Shown here one piece after another: positions 18,074-24,923 of a DNA stretch of 64,000 nt (within the stretch, counting starts at the first letter, position 1; the number at the start of each line of letters is the position of its first letter). The notes beneath the pieces are model-generated. The model ran no database searches and was not told the origin of the DNA. It saw nothing but the letters and a program-made list of their open reading frames with translations. The translations under genes were made by a program, and so were the position numbers. Source of the DNA: Flavobacterium sp. ENC (GTDB taxonomy: Bacteria > Bacteroidota > Bacteroidia > Flavobacteriales > Flavobacteriaceae); the NCBI RefSeq assembly GCF_020991415.1, contig NZ_JAJMOY010000004.1, positions 496,001 through 560,000 of the forward strand. Reading direction: 5' to 3'.

Positions 18074-18081
18074 CAAATTTA
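18074..18081 (-). promoter_or_regulatory. Putative -7 promoter element of gcvT
   Basis: On the minus strand TAAATTTG, exact TAnnTTTG, 26 nt before the gcvT ATG. Confidence 0.5.
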
Positions 18082-18283
18082 TTTAAAAAATATCGAAATA
18101 AGCTAGTCTAAATTATAAAATCCGTAAAGATTAAGTCTCATTTCTTGTTAATTCATTATTTCTTTTACTTTTTGAAACAGAAAAAGGGATCGTTTACTGA
18201 ATCTCATAAGTAAATTTTTTATATATAAGAAAATTCTTCTCATTATTTTTTTTTGTAATTTTAAAAACACAAAGGAAAACCAG

Positions 18284-19132
18284 ATGAAAGTACCTCTTCA
18301 GATTACAAAACAGGAAATTTTAACTTTTTACAAACTCATAAATCCCTTGACACATAAGGGAATGCAGGGTCATGCAATGCTTATAGGAGGAAGTTACGGA
18401 AAAATAGGAGCGACGGTTTTGGCCTCAGGAGCCTGCCTGAAATCGGGCTGCGGACTGGTAACTGCTTTTATTCCAAAATGTGGCTATGCCATACTTCAAA
18501 TAAGCAATCCTGAAGTAATGGTAGTGACGGATGAGAGCGAAAATTTCATTAGCAAAATAAATTTTAAAACAGAACCGCAAGCGATTGGAATTGGTCCCGG
18601 TATGGGGCAGGAGGAAGAAACGCAAAAAGCATTTTTCAAGTTTTTAAGCACCAATATATGTCCGCTGGTTTTAGATGCCGATGCCTTAAATATTTTGTCA
18701 CTCCATAAATCATGGCTTGAGTTATTACCGGAAAACACCATCTTAACGCCACATCCGAAAGAATTGGAAAGACTTATAGGCAAATGGGAATCAGAGAATG
18801 AAAAATTTGAAAATACGATTGCCTTTTCAGAGCAGTATAAAGTTATTATTGTTATGAAAGGCGCACCGACTTTTATCATTAATCAAAGTAAAATCTATCA
18901 GAATACCACCGGAAATGCAGCATTGGCAACGGCAGGAAGCGGAGATGTGCTGACTGGAATTATTACCAGTTTTTTAGCTCAGGGATATTCACCGGATCAG
19001 GCTGCACGGCTAGGTGTTTTTATTCACGGATTAACGGCCGATATCGCCCTTCCTCAAACAGGTTATCAGTCTTTTATCGCGTCAGATATCATTAAAAATC
19101 TGGGGAAGGCTTTTTTGTCTCTGGATTTTTAA
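18284..19132 (+). CDS. nnrD: ADP/ATP-dependent NAD(P)H-hydrate dehydratase
   Basis: A 282-residue nicotinamide-nucleotide repair enzyme that dehydrates S-NAD(P)HX back to NAD(P)H using a nucleotide. It has a ribokinase-like fold with [50 protein letters not shown] and the phosphate-binding [17 protein letters not shown]. Only the dehydratase domain is present; many bacteria fuse it to the NnrE epimerase domain, which is absent here. It is followed 69 bp later by the HipA-like kinase gene, which has its own -7-like element. Confidence 0.92.
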   Translation: MKVPLQITKQEILTFYKLINPLTHKGMQGHAMLIGGSYGKIGATVLASGACLKSGCGLVTAFIPKCGYAILQISNPEVMVVTDESENFISKINFKTEPQAIGIGPGMGQEEETQKAFFKFLSTNICPLVLDADALNILSLHKSWLELLPENTILTPHPKELERLIGKWESENEKFENTIAFSEQYKVIIVMKGAPTFIINQSKIYQNTTGNAALATAGSGDVLTGIITSFLAQGYSPDQAARLGVFIHGLTADIALPQTGYQSFIASDIIKNLGKAFLSLDF

Positions 19133-19173
19133 AACTTGAATTTTTAAAATATAAAATCAGAAATCTAAATTCG

Positions 19174-19181
19174 TAAGTTTG
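19174..19181 (+). promoter_or_regulatory. Putative -7 promoter element of the HipA-like gene
   Basis: TAAGTTTG, exact TAnnTTTG, 20 bp before the ATG at 19202. This suggests transcription separate from nnrD. Confidence 0.5.
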
Positions 19182-19201
19182 TATTTCAGTAAATACTGCT
19201 T

Positions 19202-19984
19202 ATGAAAAACAATTTCGACCTGAGAACGGTAAATGTAACACGTTATATTACACCTTTACGTGAAGGCGGTTCTTTACCTGCTTTGGCAGAAGCCGACGAT
19301 GATTTTAAATATGTCCTGAAATTTAAAGGAGCCGGACATGGGGTGAAAGCTTTGATTGCCGAACTAGTCGGCGGACAAATTGCCAAAGCCTTAAAATTGC
19401 AACTTCCCGAATTGGTTTTTGCCAACCTGGATGAAGCGTTTGGAAGAACCGAAGCCGACGAAGAAATTCAGGATTTGCTGCAGGGAAGCCAGGGACTGAA
19501 TCTGGCGCTTCATTTTTTATCCGGTGCCATTACTTTTGATCCTGTCGTAACCACTGCTGATGCGAAATTAGCCTCACAGATTGTCTGGCTTGATGCTTAT
19601 ATTACCAATGTCGACCGTACCTTTAAAAATACCAATATGCTGATCTGGCATAAAGAACTATGGCTTATCGATCACGGTGCATGTTTGTATTTTCATCATT
19701 CCTGGAATAATTGGGAACAACATGCCAAAAGTCCGTTTGCTTTGATAAAAGACCACGTCTTATTGCCTCAGGCTTCGCTTTTAAAGGAAGTCGACGCCGA
19801 ATATAAAGCTTTGCTGACTCCGGAAATCCTGGAGGAAATTACCAATACAATTCCATTGGAATGGCTGCAATGGGAGGATACCGACGAAACACCCGAGGCT
19901 TTGCGAAATGTATATTTACAGTTTTTGCTAACCCGATTAAATCATTCAGAAATCTTTGTAAACCAGGCTCAAAATGCAAGATAA
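19202..19984 (+). CDS. HipA-like kinase family protein
   Basis: A 260-residue protein resembling the short HipA-like kinases rather than full HipA toxins. It shows an N-lobe Lys in DFKYVLKFKGAGHGVKAL, a catalytic-loop block DAYITNVDRTFKNTNML (HipA has a similar D-R-x-x-x-N) and a metal-binding LIDHGACLYFHHSW. HipA proteins phosphorylate other proteins or aminoacyl-tRNA synthetases; the substrate here is unknown. The HipB-like antitoxin expected of a hipBA locus is absent. Instead the gene overlaps a DUF3037 gene by 11 bp. Confidence 0.82.
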   Translation: MKNNFDLRTVNVTRYITPLREGGSLPALAEADDDFKYVLKFKGAGHGVKALIAELVGGQIAKALKLQLPELVFANLDEAFGRTEADEEIQDLLQGSQGLNLALHFLSGAITFDPVVTTADAKLASQIVWLDAYITNVDRTFKNTNMLIWHKELWLIDHGACLYFHHSWNNWEQHAKSPFALIKDHVLLPQASLLKEVDAEYKALLTPEILEEITNTIPLEWLQWEDTDETPEALRNVYLQFLLTRLNHSEIFVNQAQNAR

Positions 19985-20357
19985 TCACTTATATGAGTAT
20001 GCCGTAATTCGTGTGGTACCAAGGGTGGAGCGCGAAGAATTTCTAAATATCGGAATCATTTTGTTCTGCAAAAGAGCTAAATTTATAAAGGTACTTTTTC
20101 ACATTAATGCCACTAAGATTGAAGCACTTTCTGATGATTTTGATATCGAACAGCTGGAATGTAATTTAACGTCACTAGTGAAAATTGCCAACGGAGCCAA
20201 GGACGGCGGTCCGATTGCAGAAATGGATATCCCATCCCGTTTTCGCTGGTTAACAGCTATCAGAAGTTCGGCAATTCAGACTTCGAGGCCGCATCCGGGA
20301 CTTTGTGAGGATCTTGAAAATACGATTCAGCGGTTGTTTGCTGAGTTGGTACTTTAG
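19974..20357 (+). CDS. DUF3037 domain protein, partner of the HipA-like kinase
   Basis: A 127-residue protein that begins with the DUF3037 signature LYEYAVIRVVPRVEREEFLNIGIILF, continues with a helical middle (IEQLECNLTSLVKIA) and ends with the conserved RFRWLTAIRSSAIQTSRPHPGLC. No catalytic function is known for the family. Its ATG lies inside the end of the kinase gene, so the two are almost certainly translated together, and the pair is likely a functional unit: a modified toxin-antitoxin system, or a kinase with its target or adaptor. This is inference from gene order. Confidence 0.82.
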   Translation: MQDNHLYEYAVIRVVPRVEREEFLNIGIILFCKRAKFIKVLFHINATKIEALSDDFDIEQLECNLTSLVKIANGAKDGGPIAEMDIPSRFRWLTAIRSSAIQTSRPHPGLCEDLENTIQRLFAELVL

Positions 20358-20431
20358 GATGAAAGATGAAAGAATAAAGAGAATAGAATAAAGAATATAG
20401 ATGAAAGATGAAAACTGGATGTTTTCTTTCT

Positions 20432-20482
20432 AAAAAAATAACCACGAATTACAACAATCTTACGATTGTGTAATCCGTGGTT
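20432..20482 (-). terminator. Long terminator hairpin of the pectate lyase gene
   Basis: About 19-bp imperfect stem from AACCACGAATTACA to TGTAATCCGTGGTT with inner ACAATC/GATTGT. It is followed by a T run only on the minus strand, so it serves the pectate lyase. Confidence 0.85.
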
Positions 20483-20567
20483 AAAACTAAAACTAACTAA
20501 CTCAGATTCTTATTGCCATCGTTTTTCAGGTATAGGATTGAAATTGGGCAATAAAGATTTCTTTCAA

Positions 20568-21674
20568 TTAAAACGAGCCGCAGGTATTTCCTCCTAATGT
20601 TGCGCCGGCACCACCGCTAACATCTGCTTTAACTGCTGATGAGGCAAGTGTTACAATAGAATAGGGAGGTGTGAAAGCTGTTTTGCTTCCTGCGGTATTG
20701 CCACTTGTATTTGTGAAAATGTTATCAACTGCTGTCACAGCTGTATATCCGGTCATTAAATCAATAGGTGTTTTTACACCTTCGAAAACATTCTTTTCTA
20801 CGCGAATGTCAGCTTCAAAACCAGCTGCAATACATTTATTGCTTACCGTACTGTTGAAGTAACTGTTGATAATATGTACTTTTCCAAAACGAACTCTTGG
20901 CATTCTTTCTTTACAACCGGGAGCCCACCAGCAACGGGCAAAAGTAATTCTCAATTTTCCACGGTCTGCTGTTGCACCATCGCTGGAACCAATCAGGTTG
21001 GAATACCTGTGATCGTCAGAACCTCCTGAACCTCCTGCTTTTGGGGGTTTCAGGTAATGGAATTTAGAATACGTTACTGAAATATAATCGGATTTGTTTT
21101 TGATGTCAAAGTTTCCGTCAACACCATCCCTGAATTCGCAGTGGTCTACCCATACATTTGTACATTCGTCAAGAATCGCATTATCCCAGCCGTCAGTATC
21201 ATAAGCACCGGGACCTTCAAAAATCAGGTTTCTGATAATGATGTTTTTACATCTTTTAATATTGATAATTCCGGAAGCATCTTTGGTTTGATTCGTAGAA
21301 ACCAGTTTTGCACCACTTGCACCGTAAATGGTTTTACCGGTCTGATCCTGAAAGGACAATCTTGTCGTAACTGTAATCGTTCCACTCACTTTAATAACCT
21401 TTACAGCCGCATTTTCTATAGCAGATTTCAATTGTGCGTAAGTGGTAACCGTTGTTTCTGCCGAAGTTCCTCCTCCGGTTGTTCCGCCATTTTGGGAGGC
21501 CCATCCGGGAACCTGCGCACAGTTTCCTACTTTCGCTGTTAAGCCGCTTCCTGCATTAGTTGCAGCAGTACTGTTTTCATCATTTTGTGATGAACCAATT
21601 TCTTCGGTATTACAGGCTGTAAAACCGAGTACCAATGTTAACAAAAACATTGAGATTTTTGATTTAAGTTTCAT
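20568..21674 (-). CDS. Pectate lyase (polysaccharide lyase family 1) lipoprotein
   Basis: A 368-residue lyase cutting polygalacturonate by beta-elimination. The N-terminus is a lipoprotein signal (FLLTLVLGFTACNTEE) with the lipidated Cys at about residue 21, then a Ser/Thr/Asn-rich tether. The catalytic part is a right-handed parallel beta helix with IIIRNLIFEGP, the Ca-binding WDNAILDECTNVWVDHCEF and DGNFDIKNKSDYISVTYSKF, and the RMPRVRFGKVHIINSYF block holding the catalytic Arg. It is a single gene without adjacent SusC/D, so not a full utilisation locus. A perfect 12-bp palindrome lies 160 bp upstream. Confidence 0.93.
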   Translation of the reverse strand: MKLKSKISMFLLTLVLGFTACNTEEIGSSQNDENSTAATNAGSGLTAKVGNCAQVPGWASQNGGTTGGGTSAETTVTTYAQLKSAIENAAVKVIKVSGTITVTTRLSFQDQTGKTIYGASGAKLVSTNQTKDASGIINIKRCKNIIIRNLIFEGPGAYDTDGWDNAILDECTNVWVDHCEFRDGVDGNFDIKNKSDYISVTYSKFHYLKPPKAGGSGGSDDHRYSNLIGSSDGATADRGKLRITFARCWWAPGCKERMPRVRFGKVHIINSYFNSTVSNKCIAAGFEADIRVEKNVFEGVKTPIDLMTGYTAVTAVDNIFTNTSGNTAGSKTAFTPPYSIVTLASSAVKADVSGGAGATLGGNTCGSF

Positions 21675-21833
21675 AATTTAAGTTTGGGGGTTTATAATAT
21701 TTTAACAGTACAAATCTGCGGATAATTGCACCTAAAAAAGTTGAACAAGTTCAATGTTTTGAAAAAATATTTGCAAAAAGCGTTTTTTTAACAATTGGAA
21801 AGTGACAAAAAGGTCTAAAAAAAGTACTTTTAC

Positions 21834-21845
21834 GTAATCGATTAC
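21834..21845. promoter_or_regulatory. Operator-like palindrome GTAATCGATTAC
   Basis: Perfect 12-bp palindrome between the divergent pectate lyase (minus) and Crp-like (plus) genes, 58 bp before the latter. Its TAA-CG-TTA character with a central CG step resembles LacI-family operators; this is inference. Confidence 0.5.
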
Positions 21846-21903
21846 ATTATTTTTTAATTCATTCCAATACTTACGCCCCAAGTAAGAATAAAAGTAAAAA
21901 CAC

Positions 21904-22473
21904 ATGTACAAACCCCTCAGATTAAGTATTGAACGCAAAATTCCATTAACAGATGAAGAATGGAAATTTGTCGTTGAAAAAGCCGAGTTTATCAAACTCA
22001 AAAAAAATGAATTCCTGCAAGTTCAGGATTCCAACAGTTCCTATGAAGGCTTTATTTTAAAAGGAGCTTTCAAAACCTACATTTTGAATGACAACGGCAC
22101 CGAAAGTGTTATTTTTTTCTCCTTCGAAAACGAATGGATGTGTGATCTCGAAAGTTTCTATCATCAAAAGCCTACCACCTACAACATCAAGGCAATTGAA
22201 GACAGCGAAATCCTGGTCATTAGCAAGACCAATAAAACACTCTTATTTGAGCAAGTGCCAAAGCTAATCCAGTTTCACATTATTATGGTCGAAAAAGCCA
22301 ATATTGCGATTCAGCAAAGACTTTTAGATGTCTTAAACAAAACCTCCAAACAAAGGTATCTGGAGTTTATCGAAAAATATTCACACAAAGTGGATAAGAT
22401 CAACAACAGGAATCTGTCTTCCTATCTGGGCGTTTCACACGAGTTTTTGTCGAAGATTAAAAAGAGGTGCTAA
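21904..22473 (+). CDS. Crp/Fnr family transcriptional regulator
   Basis: A 189-residue regulator with an N-terminal cyclic-nucleotide-binding-like jellyroll (about 10-125; ILKGAFKTYILNDNGTESVIFFSFENEWM), a dimer helix, and a short C-terminal helix-turn-helix (NRNLSSYLGVSHEFLSKIKK). The ligand pocket lacks the Arg-Ala pair of true cAMP binders, as is common for Bacteroidota Crp-like proteins, so the effector is unknown. The C-terminus is cut short: the last codons are part of an octamer repeat array that begins at 22464. It is divergent from the pectate lyase. Confidence 0.9.
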   Translation: MYKPLRLSIERKIPLTDEEWKFVVEKAEFIKLKKNEFLQVQDSNSSYEGFILKGAFKTYILNDNGTESVIFFSFENEWMCDLESFYHQKPTTYNIKAIEDSEILVISKTNKTLLFEQVPKLIQFHIIMVEKANIAIQQRLLDVLNKTSKQRYLEFIEKYSHKVDKINNRNLSSYLGVSHEFLSKIKKRC

Positions 22474-22519
22474 GGTGCTAAGGTTCAAAGGTACAGAGTA
22501 ACAAAGGTTCAAAGGTTTT
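22464..22519. repeat. DAGNNNCW octamer array overlapping the end of the Crp-like gene
   Basis: Seven consecutive 8-bp units: GAGGTGCT, AAGGTGCT, AAGGTTCA, AAGGTACA, GAGTAACA, AAGGTTCA, AAGGTTTT. The first unit and the start of the second supply the last codons and the stop of the Crp-like gene. Confidence 0.85.
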
Positions 22520-22720
22520 CTGTAGAGGCGCACAGCAGTGCGTCTAACTATAGAGGCACACAGCAGTGCGTCTAACATATTATTTGAAAAACCACGCAAA
22601 GACGCAAAGCCGCCAAGAAAATAAAACTTTGCGACTTTGCGCCTTTGCGTGATTATAAAATTCAGTTTAAAAAAACTTTGCGAATCTTTGCGTAACCCTT
22701 TGCGAACTTTGCGGTAAAAC
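22520..22720. repeat. Two GAGGC-CACAGCAGTGCGTCTAAC copies, then GCAAAG-rich inverted words
   Basis: Two near-identical copies of about 26 bp (22522-22541 and 22551-22575) are centred on CACAGCAGTGCG, and a diverged copy lies at 55917-55942. They are followed by repeated GCAAAGACGCAAAG on one side and CTTTGCGACTTTGCG on the other (22594-22715), able to fold into a long hairpin. There is no gene here. Confidence 0.7.
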
Positions 22721-22724
22721 CCGC

Positions 22725-23231
22725 CTAGATTTTCTTTTCTAAAAAAATAAACTCCAAAGGCTCATGAGAAATATTAATATGAATATCGCTCGCCGGAAAA
22801 GCTTCCCTTTCTCCGGTTTCAACATAACCGTGGCGTTTGTACCACGCAATAAGCTCCGAACGAACCGAAACCACCGTCATAACAATACTGGACAACCCCA
22901 AAGCTTTAGCATGTTTTTCGCCTTCAGCCAGCATCTTTTTTCCGATACCGCCATTTTGCAATTCGGGCGAAACGGTCAGCATTCCCAAATACAATTGATG
23001 TTCTTTTTCCACCAGTAAAACAGAACCGATGATCTTGTCGTTGGCTGTATATTTCAGAAATGTATTTTTAGGATCAGAAATGATTTCCGTTAACTCTTCT
23101 TCAGTGGTTCTTTTTCCTTCTAATAAATGGGCTTCGGTAGTCCAGCCTTTTTTGGAAGTTTCACCTCTGTAAGCGGAATTGATTAAGGTTAATAATGCCG
23201 GAATGTCTTGTAAGGTTGCTTTTGAAATCAT
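22725..23231 (-). CDS. GNAT family N-acetyltransferase
   Basis: A 168-residue acetyltransferase using acetyl-CoA. It shows the GNAT core: beta4 HQLYLGMLTVSPELQNGGIGKKML (acetyl-CoA pyrophosphate loop QNGGIGK), then the helix EGEKHAKALGLSSIVMTV and WYKRHGYVETGEREAF. The substrate is unknown. I chose the ATG at 23229-23231 (MISKATLQDIPAL), where homology-like sequence begins; an upstream ATG at 23285 lies inside the 70-bp repeat. The gene sits at the left edge of the accessory stretch. Confidence 0.88.
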   Translation of the reverse strand: MISKATLQDIPALLTLINSAYRGETSKKGWTTEAHLLEGKRTTEEELTEIISDPKNTFLKYTANDKIIGSVLLVEKEHQLYLGMLTVSPELQNGGIGKKMLAEGEKHAKALGLSSIVMTVVSVRSELIAWYKRHGYVETGEREAFPASDIHINISHEPLEFIFLEKKI

Positions 23232-23250
23232 GGTAATTATTACGCTGTAA

Positions 23251-23320
23251 TTATTTAATTGTTCTTGCTTTAGCGGGAAGAACAAAATTAGGATATTTAG
23301 GATTGGATTTAGCCGAAATT
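23251..23320. repeat. 70-bp intergenic repeat, copy A
   Basis: Begins TTATTTAATTG and ends TTTAGCCGAAATT. Copy B at 24671-24740 has the same length, the same ends and the shared block ATTAGGAyATTTAGGA. The two copies are direct repeats about 1.4 kb apart. Confidence 0.7.
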
Positions 23321-23330
23321 TTCGAATTAA

Positions 23331-23882
23331 CTACAGGGATTCCAATATTCCAAAGAGGCATTGATTAGAAAATTGAATCGTAATATTTTCCCTTTTTTGA
23401 TTTTCAATGGCTAATGAATCATAAGGATCCAGATAATACGGCTTCTCATTAATTTTAATAACCGTTTTATGCAAAGAAAATAAAAGTATGATCTGAGCGT
23501 TACAATTCTGATTACGATCTGTTATTTGGAGTTTGGGATTGGCTATTTTTTCAGAAACCATCCAGTTAAAATCAATCCCTTTTGTATAAGAAGTTACTTC
23601 ATCATCCGAATTAAATTCTATGATTTAATATTTCTCGTATACTTTTTTCTCTTTGTTTATCTCAATAGGTAAGGAGTTATCAAGCATAACCAGGTATCGG
23701 TTATAGCCCTTAAATTTGCTAAATGCTGAAGGCACTTCCTCTATTACAGCACTGCTTACTCTGAATACAAAATCCCTGTCACTATAGCGTGCTGTTTCCG
23801 GATAGATCATATATTCGTATGTCAATCCGCCACTCCAAACAGAGGCTGTAGTTTCTTTTTTAGAAAAAAGACGTAGGTTCAT
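23331..23882 (-). pseudogene. hutD: HutD/Ves family gene broken by one in-frame TAA
   Basis: Reading from the ATG at 23882 gives 85 residues with the HutD signature (SVWSGGLTYEYMIYPETARY, then DRDFVFRVSSAVIEE, LVMLDN), then TAA at 23627-23625. The same frame continues without a gap for 97 more residues (IIEFNSDDEVTSYTKGIDFN, the conserved G-x-DFN block) to the true stop at 23331. Total length is about 183 residues, the family norm. HutD/Ves are small cupin proteins linked to histidine use and stress. A single base change from CAA, GAA or AAA would explain the stop. Confidence 0.9.
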
Positions 23883-23982
23883 GTTTTAGTATTTTGAAAT
23901 GAATGTCGGGATTTTGAAAGTTTCTCTCTGCGTTTCCGAGCAGGACAATCGCACCAACAGGATATTTTCATTCATTTACTCT

Positions 23983-24189
23983 TTATTTTGTAGAAACCAG
24001 TAATTCTCTAACATCTACATCTAATACTTCAGCAATTTTTCTTAAGATGTCAATACTTGGTTGAGCATTATTATTGCAATAATTTGTCACTACTACGTAA
24101 CTTTTTTCAATCTTTTCGGCTAACCACGTTTGTGTTCTTCCTTGTTCTTTTAGAACTTCTTTGATCCTGTTCATTTGAATATCAGCCAT
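23983..24189 (-). CDS. XRE family helix-turn-helix regulator
   Basis: A 68-residue stand-alone Cro/C1-type DNA-binding domain. Helix 1 is MNRIKEVLKEQGRTQTWLAEKI, the recognition region is EKSYVVVTNYCNNNAQPSIDILRKIAEVLDV, ending DVRELLVSTK. No sensor domain is attached. It is divergent from the coiled-coil gene at 24336, and the intervening 146 bp carries a perfect 14-bp inverted repeat over that gene's promoter, so autoregulation and control of the neighbour are likely. A second in-frame ATG at residue 6 is possible. Confidence 0.92.
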   Translation of the reverse strand: MADIQMNRIKEVLKEQGRTQTWLAEKIEKSYVVVTNYCNNNAQPSIDILRKIAEVLDVDVRELLVSTK

Positions 24190-24257
24190 TAATTATCTTT
24201 TTATAATGCTATTTAGTATAGAAAATTATTATCTATTAATAATCTTTTTTCGATGTG

Positions 24258-24301
24258 TTAAATTATAATATAAAAACATATTGTAAAATATTATAATTTA
24301 A
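24258..24301. promoter_or_regulatory. Operator-like 14-bp inverted repeat
   Basis: Arms TTAAATTATAATAT (24258-24271) and ATATTATAATTTAA (24288-24301) are perfect reverse complements with a 16-nt spacer. The -33 TTG of the rightward promoter lies inside the spacer. This is the likely binding site of the divergent XRE protein. Confidence 0.6.
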
Positions 24302-24311
24302 TATATATTTG
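24281..24311 (+). promoter_or_regulatory. Consensus promoter of the coiled-coil gene
   Basis: TTG (24281-24283), a 20-nt spacer, then TATATTTG (24304-24311). It matches the Bacteroidota consensus; predicted transcription start is near 24318, 18 nt before the ATG. Confidence 0.75.
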
Positions 24312-24335
24312 TATTGAAATTTAATATAAAAATTT

Positions 24336-24536
24336 ATGAAGGCATACACTAAAGCAAATCTTGAAGAGATAGTCATGATGCAATTAGAAAATCTAAACGC
24401 TATGAATGATTTATTGTCTATAATGAAATTACAGAATGAACTATTGCATAATACCAATAAAAAATTAAAAGATGAAATTTCTGAATTTAAGGAAAAGTGT
24501 TTTACATATCAATCGGGTAAACGAAACCAGAAATAA
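24336..24536 (+). CDS. Small hypothetical protein, mostly helical or coiled coil
   Basis: A 66-residue protein rich in Leu, Met, Asn, Lys and Glu, with heptad-like spacing of hydrophobic residues (LENLNAMNDLLSIMKLQNELL, then NKKLKDEISEFKEK). No family recognised. A consensus promoter at the right distance and an A-rich leader before the ATG support it as a real gene. Its position opposite the XRE regulator suggests a two-gene module; its role is unknown. Confidence 0.6.
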   Translation: MKAYTKANLEEIVMMQLENLNAMNDLLSIMKLQNELLHNTNKKLKDEISEFKEKCFTYQSGKRNQK

Positions 24537-24670
24537 CTTTTAAAATAATTAATGGATTTGTGATTGAAAAATAGATTGTTAGGATTATTGCCTTGAAAAA
24601 ACTTTTAGTTCTTTTCTGTTCAACAGCGAAATGGTCGCGACATATTGTGTTAGCTGGGGAGGAACTGTAT

Positions 24671-24808
24671 TTATTTAATTGCCTCCTACTTTAGCTGGAG
24701 GGACAAATTAGGACATTTAGGAGTGACTTTAGCCGAAATTGCCAGTTTTTTGGCTAAAGCCATTTTGAGCTTTTATTTATTGACCTCCAGCTAAAGCAGG
24801 AGGCAATT
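24671..24808. repeat. 70-bp repeat copy B within a nested inverted repeat
   Basis: Outer arms 24677-24701 and 24784-24808 match in 24 of 25 positions. Inner arms TTTAGCC (24728-24734) and GGCTAAA (24752-24758) make a second hairpin. The left part is copy B of the 70-bp repeat also found at 23251. Confidence 0.8.
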
Positions 24809-24825
24809 GAAAAATCCCAATTGCT

Positions 24826-24897
24826 GGCGAGCTTCTCGCTCGTGAACGTTCCAATTGGCTTTTGAATTTCTTTGTGTTCACGAGCGGGACGCTCGCC
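24826..24897. repeat. Inverted repeat with 22-bp arms (GGCGAGC type)
   Basis: Arms 24826-24847 and 24876-24897 match in 20 of 22 positions, around the core CGCTCGTGAAC. The GC content is far above the surroundings. It resembles a REP-like palindromic unit; no transposase is adjacent. Confidence 0.8.
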
Positions 24898-24923
24898 TAG
24901 CAGGGGGAAAGCCTAATAAAATT

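Larger units (their letters stand above)
24537..24923. other. Spacer filled by inverted-repeat elements
   Basis: No gene. The spacer holds repeat copy B (24671-24740) and two long inverted repeats described separately. It separates the XRE module from the SIR2-like/DUF262 pair. Confidence 0.7.

Noticed and set aside
22520..22720. CRISPR or insertion-sequence ends
   Set aside because: Only two short copies, irregular spacing, no transposase or target duplication.
23331..23561. Separate 76-residue protein
   Set aside because: It is the in-frame C-terminal half of the broken hutD gene.
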